The notes: generated by a model not told the origin, from the sequence alone. Shown: positions 1 to 8,241, counted from the stretch's first letter. The stretch: DNA of 13,010 nt from Planctomycetota bacterium (GCA_026692885.1 JAPLNJ010000383.1:1-13010); one strand, 5' to 3'. Program-made: numbers and translations.

Positions 1-2510
1 TGGAGGGAAAGACCGGGGCAGCGGCCGATTTGCTGTGTCCGCTGGCCACCAGGGCCTCCTTGTCGCCCCCGATGCAAGTGGTTCGCCGCCGCACCGTGGC
101 TGTGGGGATCGTGGCGCGCGCGATCAACGCGCTGCGCGACGACAAGGGCACGACAACCGCGGAGGCGTTCACCCCAACGAACGCCAAGTCGGCCGTCAAG
201 TACCTCGGCCTCGTGGATGTCTTGGCCAGGGAGCTTGAGCCGAATGACAAGGACTGGCCCGACCTGGAGGAGAACCGCATTTTGGTTGTTGGGATCAACG
301 GTGACCAACCGCAGAAGGTAGTCGACTTGGTGAAGAAACTTCGGGCTCGCAACAAGAAGCTCAGCCTGCCGGTTCTGCGGCAGGCGGCCCACGCGGAGCG
401 GAAACTACTGGAGCTGAGCCCCGAGAGTGAAAGGGAAGACGTCCGAGAGCACGCCTTGAATGCCTACGCCGAACTGTTGCGTTCGTCTCGCGACGCGCAC
501 GACGAGTTTCTCGACGAGGCCCGTGTCATGGCTAATCTGCAGAGCTTGGAGGAAAAGCTGATCAAATGGAAGACGGAAGAGTTGCTGCCGCAACTGCGGA
601 ATCCGGGCGATGAGCTGAAGGCGATGCTGCCGGCCAGTCGATTGCGAGAGCCCATCGCCCTGATCTACGGACTGCACGGAAGACGGCTCCGGAACACGTA
701 CGATGACAGCCCGGCAGGCATCCGCAATCGTCTGCACGCCTTTGCAATCGCGGCTTGGTTGGCCTCGCAACCGGCCAAATACCTGGTGGAACTGGGCGAG
801 ACCGTCAGGCTCCTGGCCGAACTGAACACCTCGACCAGGTTCGACACGCTCGAAGGTTTGGCGCAGGATGCTTCCAAGAGTGATCCGAGCTACCACGGTG
901 CCTACGGATTACAGGCTTATGTCCAGTTGGAACAGTCCCGCCAGACAACCGATGTCGAGAGACACAGACACCTGTTGGACAAAGGGATCGCGACCTTCGA
1001 GCAGGCGCTCCAAAGCCAGCCGCCGGAGGCCGATCGCGCCTGGTATCTCGTCGGTCTCAGTACGGCCTACGTCGAGCGCGCGATCCTGGCGGGAAGTGAG
1101 CCGGGGATAGTCGCGTCCTGCGAGACCACGGAAGTTCTCAAAGAACGGCGGGACTATCTCACGAAGGCCAGGGAGCGGGCTGCCGAAGCCACCACGATCC
1201 TTGACCCCATCAATCCGCCGGAGGACGCCTGGATCGCCAAAGGTAACTCCGAGGAGGACCTGGCTTACTACGTGCACGAAGTCGATAAGTACGAGCAGGC
1301 TCACGAGAGCTTCACCACCGCCGTGGGGAAAGCCGAAGAGTCGCGACGAGCGTCGTTTACCGCACTGCTGTGCCGGACCCGTTGCCGGTTGCGGCAAATC
1401 GAGGACGAACCGCCCGCGGGTCTCCAGCAGGAGGTCGCGAATCTCCAGCAGGACGTGCTGAAAGACCTGGACGTTGTGACCACGACGGGCACTCAGGCGG
1501 AACAGGCGGAGGCTTATTACTGGCAGGGTCGAGCTTACTCGCGACTGGCGAGGCAAGCGGAGCAGGAGAAAGCCAAGGAGAGCGTTCAGCGGTACTGGGG
1601 CAACGCCGACGCCGCGCTGGGTAAGGCCGTGACCATCGCCCAAAATGCGGTTCCGCTCGATTGGGCACAGTACCAATGGGAATGGATGAATGCCGCCTAC
1701 GACACGCGGGTGTGGAGTGACCTCAAGAGTCGGGCCAAGACCCTCCGGGATGAGGCAGCCAAGCCTGGGGGTCTACCAGTACCCGCGGTGATCGAATACA
1801 AAGCCATTGTGGCTGACTTTGAAGCGGACCTGCGCGACCGACGTACCGCCGCGTTGCCGGCGGTCCGCAACGGGCTTGACACAGCCCTGGAGCGGTTTCC
1901 CCAGACTGATCCCCCTGATCCCTCGCGACTTTCGTTCCGTATTCGCCTGCTGGTCCAACGCTGTGTTTGGCTGATCACGTATTCCGAGTCGCTCCCGGAT
2001 CAAGCCCTCGCAGACGCTACGGCCGCGGTGTCGTTGGCCGACAGTCTCCCTGCGACGTCGACAACCCAACGCGAGGAACTACAGGGACTGGCCCGCGGTA
2101 CACGGGCTGTCTACTACGACCGCAAGTTCATCGCCTTCGATCGAGATCCGCAGAATAAGGATCTTGATCCGGAGAAGAAAACAAAATTAAAACTTGAGTT
2201 GGCGATAAAGGCGAAAGAGGAATCTGGCGCGGCGCTGAAACACTACGCCGCCTTTCGCCGGCTCTGTCGCACGAATCCTAATCAGGCCCTGGCTGAGACC
2301 GTAGAGTACCGCTGGATTCTGGGCATGGGAAACCGGGACCTGCACAAGCTTTACCCCGACAAATTCAGCCCGCAAGAACGCGCGAACATGGCCAAAGACG
2401 CCCAAGAGGCCTTGCTACCTCTCCGCGGTAAGCTCCCGACGAACAAGAATAACGATCTGGAAAGTGCCCTGAAGTATTTTTCGCAACCGGCCACACCGTC
2501 CAGCAAGTAG
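1..2510 (+). CDS. TPR-like helical-repeat protein, 5' end outside window (partial)
   Basis: The reading frame is open from the left window edge (first full codon at 3) to a TAG at 2508-2510, and third codon positions are G/C-rich from the start, so the gene most likely enters from upstream. The first possible internal starts are TTG at 30 and ATG at 72; neither has a good Shine-Dalgarno sequence. Counting from the TTG, 826 residues are visible. The protein is almost wholly alpha-helical, with no signal peptide or membrane segment in the visible part. Paired-helix segments resembling TPRs occur around residues 286-350, 400-440 and 487-560; residues 590-700 and 720-800 are more helices. A Lys-rich stretch lies near 709-732 and the tail is short and Ser/Pro-rich. 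Such repeats usually mediate protein binding. The missing N-terminus could hold an effector or kinase domain. It converges on the caspase-like/VWA gene. Function unknown. Confidence 0.82.
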   Translation, partial: EGKTGAAADLLCPLATRASLSPPMQVVRRRTVAVGIVARAINALRDDKGTTTAEAFTPTNAKSAVKYLGLVDVLARELEPNDKDWPDLEENRILVVGINGDQPQKVVDLVKKLRARNKKLSLPVLRQAAHAERKLLELSPESEREDVREHALNAYAELLRSSRDAHDEFLDEARVMANLQSLEEKLIKWKTEELLPQLRNPGDELKAMLPASRLREPIALIYGLHGRRLRNTYDDSPAGIRNRLHAFAIAAWLASQPAKYLVELGETVRLLAELNTSTRFDTLEGLAQDASKSDPSYHGAYGLQAYVQLEQSRQTTDVERHRHLLDKGIATFEQALQSQPPEADRAWYLVGLSTAYVERAILAGSEPGIVASCETTEVLKERRDYLTKARERAAEATTILDPINPPEDAWIAKGNSEEDLAYYVHEVDKYEQAHESFTTAVGKAEESRRASFTALLCRTRCRLRQIEDEPPAGLQQEVANLQQDVLKDLDVVTTTGTQAEQAEAYYWQGRAYSRLARQAEQEKAKESVQRYWGNADAALGKAVTIAQNAVPLDWAQYQWEWMNAAYDTRVWSDLKSRAKTLRDEAAKPGGLPVPAVIEYKAIVADFEADLRDRRTAALPAVRNGLDTALERFPQTDPPDPSRLSFRIRLLVQRCVWLITYSESLPDQALADATAAVSLADSLPATSTTQREELQGLARGTRAVYYDRKFIAFDRDPQNKDLDPEKKTKLKLELAIKAKEESGAALKHYAAFRRLCRTNPNQALAETVEYRWILGMGNRDLHKLYPDKFSPQERANMAKDAQEALLPLRGKLPTNKNNDLESALKYFSQPATPSSK

Positions 2511-2534
2511 CACGGGCGGCTGGCAGCGTGACAC

Positions 2535-2716
2535 CGGTAGCAACGCAGGCCGAAATAACTTCCCGGATTCCCCAATGTGGTCATCACGCTCCGCGTGATG
2601 ACATCCCTGTGACATCACGCGGAGCGTGATGACTACATTATCGTCCGCACCGAGAACGCCCCGCCATTTCGTTCGTCCCACGAAACGGGAAGTTATTTCG
2701 GCAGGCGTTGCTACCG
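2535..2716. repeat. 182-bp nested inverted-repeat element (MITE/REPIN-like)
   Basis: The outer arms are 2535-2565 and 2686-2716, complementary at 29 of 31 positions; the only mismatches are two adjacent bases at 2547-2548. The inner arms are 2574-2600 and 2613-2639, a 27-bp stem with one G-T wobble and a 12-nt loop. The spacers between the tiers are unequal: 8 nt on the left and 46 nt on the right. No clear flanking target duplication is visible and there is no coding capacity. The shape fits a non-autonomous palindromic element or a large folded RNA at the shared 3' end of two convergent transcripts. The mobile interpretation is inference; the pairing is directly visible. Confidence 0.8.
2574..2639. 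terminator. Strong stem-loop, possible bidirectional transcript end
   Basis: A 27-bp near-perfect stem (one G-T wobble) with a 12-nt loop sits between convergent genes, where a bidirectional terminator or 3'-end stabiliser is expected. Each arm is itself a small palindrome: a 9-bp stem around TCC on the left arm and around GGA on the right. No U-tract follows on either strand, so it is not a textbook intrinsic terminator. It could act as a 3' processing or stabilising hairpin instead. Confidence 0.5.
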
Positions 2717-2721
2717 CCGTG

Positions 2722-5700
2722 CTACTCGGAGACGACCAGTGGCTTGGGGGCCTGGAACTCGACCGCCTCCTTCTTGAGAGCCTCGACGGAAGTCAGACGC
2801 AGCCAGAACTGTTCGACGTCCGATGGGCTGGCGTTGCGATAGCGAAACTCATGTTCCACGCGTCCGACTTGGGGATAGGACTGCCGACGAATCGTGTCCG
2901 GCGTTCCCGAGACTTCCACCTTGAAGGCTGCCGCGAGCGCGGACTTGTCGCGTTGTTCCGTGACGAAGACCTCCTGGCCACTTCCTTCCGCGTCTTGAAA
3001 AGGGCGCACCTGGACGGAGAATTGCACCACGTCCGGCACGCGGAGTTCCTTGGCGAAATCATCTTCTCGCTCCCCGCGTACACTGGACACACGAACCTCC
3101 TTGGTGGGGGGTGTCAACTGCGGCTGCAGTTTGAACCACAACTTCAAGGCTGCCCGGTTCGCCAGCGGTGGCCAAGGGCTGGCCACGAATTGCAGCACCG
3201 GCACAGGTTGGCCCAACTCGTAATCCAGGTCATAGAAAATATAAGGGTGACCCGCAGACTTGAACTCCTCACCATCTGCGGATTGCCCGGGAGTGATCTC
3301 CGCCCAAATCTCGGCAGGCCGCGGACTGAACCTCTCCGCTTTCCCGTTCTGAACGGAGACAGGGAATCGTACGCTGCGCTCAGAGAGCCGACTAGGTGGG
3401 TGTGCCGACACAAAGAAAGAGGCCGGGTTGAAATCGTTGAGATCCTGACCACCACTTGGGGGCTTGTGGCCGGGGACCGTCTGGCTGTGCTGCACGTAAT
3501 CGGTGTCTCCCGCGCGCTGGTAGCGGCGATGCACCAAACGCGGACCGTCATCGCCCTCGACAACGTGCAGCACCAAGGCTTCGCCGCCCTCGACGGCCAT
3601 GTCGGCCGTGTGCAACGGCTTATCGCCACCGTATCCCAACTCGACGGTGCACCGCTTGCCCTTGGCTTGCGGTTCGGAGAACTCAAAGGGGGCGTTGAGG
3701 CTCAGTTCAAGAGGATTGATCTTCTGACCGGTTTCCTGGTCTTTCACGTTCCAGCGGTACAATCCCAGCGAGCGTCGCAGTCCCTTCCGGAGCGCATCCG
3801 GTTCTTGGAACTTCGTGGGAAGCACTTGGCAACTGACGCCGCCCTTCTTAATGGTATTGCTGAGTTCGTTAAGTTCACCCGTGGACACATCCGCCACAAA
3901 AAACACTCGCACCGGCTCTCCCGCGCCCTGGTTGGCCCGACTCAAGGACGCAGCGACGTCGCGGGGAGTTCGTCCGAGGAGTGGGTCATACTTCCAAGGC
4001 GGGGAGAACTGGATGTCCGGATCCGTGTCGCCCGCCACATAGTCTCGCCCGTCGGATAGAACAATCAGACGTCTGGCGCCTACCTTGGCAATCTGGCTCA
4101 AATGTTCTTCGGTCGCACGGATCATGGCCAGATGGAGGGGAGTGTATCCACAGGCGCTGATCGGTGTCTCTTCCTTGTTTAGCCAAAAGGCAAGAACCTC
4201 CTCGTTTTTCTGCTTCCAGGCGCCCTTACTCTGAGCGGGAGTGCGGAAATCATCGCTCCGCCAGACCTCTTGGACGTCATTCTCAAACCGCACGCTGGGA
4301 TCGTCTTCTTTCCAGGCCAGATTCCTGCTGTTCTTCTTCCAGTGCGGGTTCCAGGTCAGTTCGTACAGGCCCCCCTTTCTTTCCTGACTGTAGTACCGGC
4401 GGTGCCCAAACAGCCAGAGAGACACACTGTACCCCGGGTTATAGGACAACTCGTCGAGAATGTCCTTCAGGCCGTTCGTCGCGTTCTTGATCCTGTCGCC
4501 CTCCATGCTCCACGAGCAATCCAAGCCAATGGCCACCATGCCGGGATCCTTGCTTCCCTGAACCTCCAATTTGGGCGCCCGATACAGAACACGTTCGTGC
4601 AGCGCCACCTGGCCAGGCCGCAGGACCTCGACGGGAAACGCCGCCACAGCGACATGACCTCGATAGTACGCACGGAACGTCCACGGCTGCGCGTCGTTCG
4701 GCAGGGCATCGGCGTCCTTCAAGGGACACGTGAGGTTGAGGTACGGCTCCTGCTGGGAACTGGCGGCCGGGACGGCCTGCTCAAGGACCGTCCTCGGGGG
4801 CGAGGGCGTCGTCTCCTGGACACGTCGAAATGCGACGCGCTGAGGGGCATAGTCTTCGAGGGCCAGAGCAGCCGTACCCGACGGTAAATCGTCGGAAAAT
4901 TGCAGTTGGAGCTTCTGGGAAAAAGCGTCGGAATTGCGTCGCACCTGGACCTTTCCGGCTGTCGCTGTCAGCCAGTTCGGGGCGGCCTTAGCGCGATGCT
5001 CAAGGAGTTGCTGGGCCGCTGCGAGCCCAACGAGCCTAACAGCGTCTTTGCGATCGGCTTTCCGCAGACACCACTCGGCGACTTTGGCGAAGTACGGTTT
5101 GTCCCCCGGAACACCATCGTCAGCACCATCGTCGCCGTAGAAGTCGTCCAGCGCGCGTTGGGCTTGCCATAACCAGAATTCGTCCTCGTAGTATCGCTGC
5201 AACTCGCCGAGGGGATCGTGCAGGAGGGATTCCGGTTTTCCCCACGAGGCGCAGCCAGCCAGATTCAGTAACGTCACGGCAGCCTGGCTGTCGCGGGCAG
5301 CTTGCTCGCGGGACGCCCAGACTTGATCCGGCTTGTCCGATGGATCGCCTGGACGCCCCAGGGAGCCCGTCAGAGCCAGTAGGCCGCTGAGGCGTTTGCG
5401 TACATCACGGGCGAGGTGGCTGAACGCTCGCACGCGATCCAGGCTCGGGTCGTCACGGCTCGTTTGAGGTTCGCTGGTGCTAGGTTCCAGCGATCTACGT
5501 TCGCCAAGCAAGAGCCAAGCGGGATGCGACAGGTGGGGCGACTTGAGCCAGTAGGCAGCTGCCAACTGGTTCTCGGGAGCTGCCGCTGTTGGTTGACTCG
5601 TGGCCGTGTTGAGTGGCGGGCCACCGAGCCTGGTGGTCTGTGAGGGCTGCAACTTCTGGTAGCTGGAACGTAACTGCTCACGGTCTTTACCGGTTACCAA

Positions 5701-7923
5701 GGGGGTTCGCAGCAGGTCACGGATCTTGGAACGTGTGGGACGGTTCTCGGCCTGCAGGATCGCTTCTTCAACGTCTTTTTCCAATCCCTTACGCAGGTCG
5801 TCGAGTGTGTTGTTCAATCGCTTGGCTTCTTCATTCAGCGTGTCCACTTGATGGCGCACCACGTCCATCAAGTCTTCCGCCCGCCCGCCTACCGCCTGAC
5901 GCCACTCGGATATCCGTCGGTTCGTCTCACGGTCCAAAGCGGCGGCGGCCTGCAACAGTTCCAGACAGGTCTTCACGTCGGCGTCGTTGTGGCGGCCGGC
6001 CGACCACTGCAGAAAGTAAGGCGTTTCCATCCAGAGCCGATCGCGGGTGGCCAGCACGTGAGCCACTTCTGACTCCGCCTTCCTCGCCCGTTGGTACAGT
6101 TCGTTGGCGCGCTGTAAGCCTTGCTTGGCCTCGTCCACCCGATCGACGAACAACCGATCTTGGCCTTCGCGCCGCCGCCGGTCGCCCTGGTCGACAAACA
6201 GACGCAGACTGTCCAAGGCCAAGAGTTCGGTACCGGCGGACGCAACGGCTTCCGCCTCCTGTCGGGTCAGGAGCGTGTCCTTCAGGATCGTCCCGTCCCG
6301 GCTGACGTTTTCAGGCAGACGTCCATTTCTGCGGAACTGCCGTAGCGTTCGCAGTTCGACCACTTCTGCCGATTTATTTTGCTCTCGGTCGGCTGGGTTC
6401 GCAGGTGGGCGTGCAAGTTCCAGGACCGAATCGATCAGCCCGGGGCGAACCTCCTGCTGGTCGCCCAGTAGCCAATCCCAGGCCGCCCAGGCGACTTCAT
6501 CGGAAGGTAGCAGGTTGAGCGGTCGGGCATCTTGGTTTGCGGTGGGTAAGTGTTCCCGGATGCGTTTACGCAGCTCCTCTTGCCGCGGTTTAGGCAAGCG
6601 GACTGCCAGCGGCAAACTCGGTGCTCCCGGATCCGACCATTGCTCGGGCGGTGGTTTGACGAGTTCGGCCGCCAACGCCTTGAGTGCGCCCTGCAATTCC
6701 TCGGCTTTCTCCTGGTAGGCTTGGCCGGATCCCCACAACTCCTCCAGACGCAACAGCCCTTGCTGGAAGGCTTCGAAACTGAGCCGATGACGGCGCTGCA
6801 CCGAGCTCGTGGCGGGCGACGGATCCTGCCAGGGATAACATCGGGCGTGAGCCTCCCAGAGTGTGGCCAGCACCGAGTCCGCCTCGGCGGTCGCCACATC
6901 GTCGCGAGTCGGCTCTGACTGCCGCGAAGCGTCCACGTAGGCCAGACGAACATGCTCCGCCAAATCGCCGAAGAACTTCGGCTCTTGGTCCATGTCGTAG
7001 GCTTCACGGACCCGAGCGCTGACATGCGTCTCAAGATACTTCCGCAACTCCGAGACCGTGACGTGACCATCGCGATTTTGGTCCGCGGCTCCCGCTAGTC
7101 CTTGACAGACCTCCAGCCCAAAGGCCGTACAACGTTGTTCGGGGAACGACCAGGCGACTTGGCCGGGACTGGTAGCACTGACGATCAGCAAGTCGGAGAC
7201 ATTGGCCGTATCGACGGCCTTGGACAACGCCTCGGCAAAGCCGTTGTAGAGCACGCCCAGCTGCCAATTGCTCTCGATGCGGCCGGCGTCCAGGAACAGG
7301 ACAAGTTTCGTTTTCGAGGGGCGGTCCTGCTTGAGTCGCTCCAGAAGTTCGTCCACCAGAACCTGTTCCGGCAGGGCCGCAGCCAAGGACGGCTCCGCGT
7401 CCGCACTGAGTTTCGGAGATCCCAGGAGCAATACCGGTTGTCCGTCGTCGTTGACCAAGCCGTGGGCGCTCACGTAGAGCAAGATCACGTTCTTGTCTGG
7501 CCCTCCCGGCGTCGCATGCCCCACGCCGTCGCCAATGGCGGCCAAGAACTCGTCACGCGAGGACCAGGGCTTTACATTCCACGATACGCGAACTTCGACG
7601 TCACGATCGTGGGTCCACGCCTGTTTCAGCCGCTCGGCGTCTTCCTGCGCCCAAGCGTTGGCGGGCAGCGGAGGATCGTAGTCTGTAACCGTGAATACCA
7701 ACAGGGGGACGCCGGGATGGAACCAGCGTGTATAGATTTCGTAGAACGCCGACACGAGACCGACCAGAACCAGAAGGGTCGCACACAGGAGCAACCATTT
7801 CCGGACCTTGGCGCGTCGCCCCCGCGGACGTGAAATGCTCCCCGTTTCGGACCGCTGGTCGCGCCAGTCCGTGGGGCCTCGTGACGAACGAGAACTCTGC
7901 GAAGATTTGCTCGGCTTGGACAT
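2722..7923 (-). CDS. Membrane-anchored caspase-like (Cys-less) and VWA fusion protein, 1733 aa
   Basis: The start is ATG 7923, with GAGG seven bases upstream. Residues 1-42 are Ser/Arg-rich and basic, and 43-63 form one hydrophobic helix, predicting a cytoplasmic N-terminus with the bulk outside the cytoplasm. Residues ~72-300 look like a peptidase C14 (caspase-like) fold: the histidine motif is YVSAHG (H154), but the strand expected to end in the catalytic cysteine reads LFLDAGR, with glycine at 214. It is followed by an EF-hand-like loop, D281 to E292. Residues ~340-760 are largely helical, including charged coiled-coil-like stretches at ~580-720. Residues ~1000-1110 are beta-rich. A VWA domain spans ~1128-1395 with MIDAS residues D1135, S1137, S1139, T1261 and D1291, and a large Trp-rich insertion before T1261. 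The last ~330 residues are beta-rich and unrecognised. The VWA probably binds a protein ligand via a metal ion; proteolysis seems unlikely. Could be annotated simply as a VWA or caspase-family protein. Confidence 0.9.
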   Translation of the reverse strand: MSKPSKSSQSSRSSRGPTDWRDQRSETGSISRPRGRRAKVRKWLLLCATLLVLVGLVSAFYEIYTRWFHPGVPLLVFTVTDYDPPLPANAWAQEDAERLKQAWTHDRDVEVRVSWNVKPWSSRDEFLAAIGDGVGHATPGGPDKNVILLYVSAHGLVNDDGQPVLLLGSPKLSADAEPSLAAALPEQVLVDELLERLKQDRPSKTKLVLFLDAGRIESNWQLGVLYNGFAEALSKAVDTANVSDLLIVSATSPGQVAWSFPEQRCTAFGLEVCQGLAGAADQNRDGHVTVSELRKYLETHVSARVREAYDMDQEPKFFGDLAEHVRLAYVDASRQSEPTRDDVATAEADSVLATLWEAHARCYPWQDPSPATSSVQRRHRLSFEAFQQGLLRLEELWGSGQAYQEKAEELQGALKALAAELVKPPPEQWSDPGAPSLPLAVRLPKPRQEELRKRIREHLPTANQDARPLNLLPSDEVAWAAWDWLLGDQQEVRPGLIDSVLELARPPANPADREQNKSAEVVELRTLRQFRRNGRLPENVSRDGTILKDTLLTRQEAEAVASAGTELLALDSLRLFVDQGDRRRREGQDRLFVDRVDEAKQGLQRANELYQRARKAESEVAHVLATRDRLWMETPYFLQWSAGRHNDADVKTCLELLQAAAALDRETNRRISEWRQAVGGRAEDLMDVVRHQVDTLNEEAKRLNNTLDDLRKGLEKDVEEAILQAENRPTRSKIRDLLRTPLVTGKDREQLRSSYQKLQPSQTTRLGGPPLNTATSQPTAAAPENQLAAAYWLKSPHLSHPAWLLLGERRSLEPSTSEPQTSRDDPSLDRVRAFSHLARDVRKRLSGLLALTGSLGRPGDPSDKPDQVWASREQAARDSQAAVTLLNLAGCASWGKPESLLHDPLGELQRYYEDEFWLWQAQRALDDFYGDDGADDGVPGDKPYFAKVAEWCLRKADRKDAVRLVGLAAAQQLLEHRAKAAPNWLTATAGKVQVRRNSDAFSQKLQLQFSDDLPSGTAALALEDYAPQRVAFRRVQETTPSPPRTVLEQAVPAASSQQEPYLNLTCPLKDADALPNDAQPWTFRAYYRGHVAVAAFPVEVLRPGQVALHERVLYRAPKLEVQGSKDPGMVAIGLDCSWSMEGDRIKNATNGLKDILDELSYNPGYSVSLWLFGHRRYYSQERKGGLYELTWNPHWKKNSRNLAWKEDDPSVRFENDVQEVWRSDDFRTPAQSKGAWKQKNEEVLAFWLNKEETPISACGYTPLHLAMIRATEEHLSQIAKVGARRLIVLSDGRDYVAGDTDPDIQFSPPWKYDPLLGRTPRDVAASLSRANQGAGEPVRVFFVADVSTGELNELSNTIKKGGVSCQVLPTKFQEPDALRKGLRRSLGLYRWNVKDQETGQKINPLELSLNAPFEFSEPQAKGKRCTVELGYGGDKPLHTADMAVEGGEALVLHVVEGDDGPRLVHRRYQRAGDTDYVQHSQTVPGHKPPSGGQDLNDFNPASFFVSAHPPSRLSERSVRFPVSVQNGKAERFSPRPAEIWAEITPGQSADGEEFKSAGHPYIFYDLDYELGQPVPVLQFVASPWPPLANRAALKLWFKLQPQLTPPTKEVRVSSVRGEREDDFAKELRVPDVVQFSVQVRPFQDAEGSGQEVFVTEQRDKSALAAAFKVEVSGTPDTIRRQSYPQVGRVEHEFRYRNASPSDVEQFWLRLTSVEALKKEAVEFQAPKPLVVSE

Positions 7924-7930
7924 GACCGTG

Positions 7931-7934
7931 CCTC
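7931..7934 (-). promoter_or_regulatory. Shine-Dalgarno GAGG for the caspase-like/VWA gene
   Basis: On the minus strand GAGG lies seven bases before the ATG at 7923-7921, a normal spacing. It supports this start, which also places the basic N-terminal segment directly ahead of the single membrane helix. Confidence 0.6.
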
Positions 7935-7984
7935 GAAACCGCGTGCGAAAGGTTTTCCGCCGATCTACCGACGGCGGTGGGCTG

Positions 7985-8068
7985 CGGCAGTGGAACGAAG
8001 TCGCCCCGCTCTAGGACGGTAAGCGAAGCAGCAGGCCGCGGACGAATCCCGCTGCCGTGGAACTTCGT
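7985..8068 (-). promoter_or_regulatory. Leader segment with two crossing complementary pairs
   Basis: In the presumed 5' leader of the caspase-like/VWA gene, 7985-7990 is complementary to 8052-8057, and 7995-8001 is complementary to 8062-8068. Each pair is separated internally by the same four bases, TGGA. Because the two helices cross rather than nest, they would form either a pseudoknot or two alternative structures. The helices are short (6 and 7 bp), so chance is quite possible. Confidence 0.2.
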
Positions 8069-8099
8069 CGATCCTGAACGTCAAGCAGCACCGGGTCTC

Positions 8100-8128
8100 A
8101 TTAGAAACGATCCCTGTGGCATCCACAA
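8100..8128 (-). promoter_or_regulatory. Candidate sigma70-like promoter for the caspase-like/VWA gene
   Basis: On the minus strand a TTGTGG box (8123-8128) is followed after 17 bp by TCTAAT (8100-8105). The -10 box matches the consensus at 5 of 6 positions but the -35 box at only 3 of 6. Transcription would start near 8093, giving a leader of about 170 nt. Promoter consensus in the presumed phylum is poorly defined, so this is a weak call. Confidence 0.25.
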
Positions 8129-8241
8129 GAGGAAGGTCGAGGGGGCGTGGGCGAGCCATCTGAGCGGCCCGTCCCAGGCGAGCGAAAAGAAACAGCTTAC
8201 CCGTAGGTCGGCCTGGAAAGGCCACTTACTTTGAGCGGAAC

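Larger units (their letters stand above)
2511..2721. other. Convergent intergenic region filled by a nested inverted repeat
   Basis: This 211-bp gap separates two genes that end tail to tail. Apart from about 24 bp after the plus-strand stop and 5 bp before the minus-strand stop, it is occupied by the 182-bp element described separately. I see no gene in it. An apparent plus-strand frame starting at 2626 runs on antisense to the minus-strand gene and is not credible. Confidence 0.85.

Noticed and set aside
909..1676. 255-codon open frame on the minus strand
   Set aside because: It is antisense to the TPR-like gene, which has coherent helical repeats and G/C-rich third codon positions; the minus-strand translation is Arg/Leu-rich without motifs.
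2626..4059. 477-codon open frame on the plus strand
   Set aside because: It lies almost wholly antisense to the VWA-encoding gene, begins inside the palindromic element, has no ribosome binding site and its translation shows no recognisable domain. Long antisense frames are expected in GC-rich coding DNA.
7965..8225. 86-codon open frame on the minus strand in the 669-bp gap
   Set aside because: It starts with GTG, has no Shine-Dalgarno sequence, and gives a low-information Arg/Ala/Ser-rich product.
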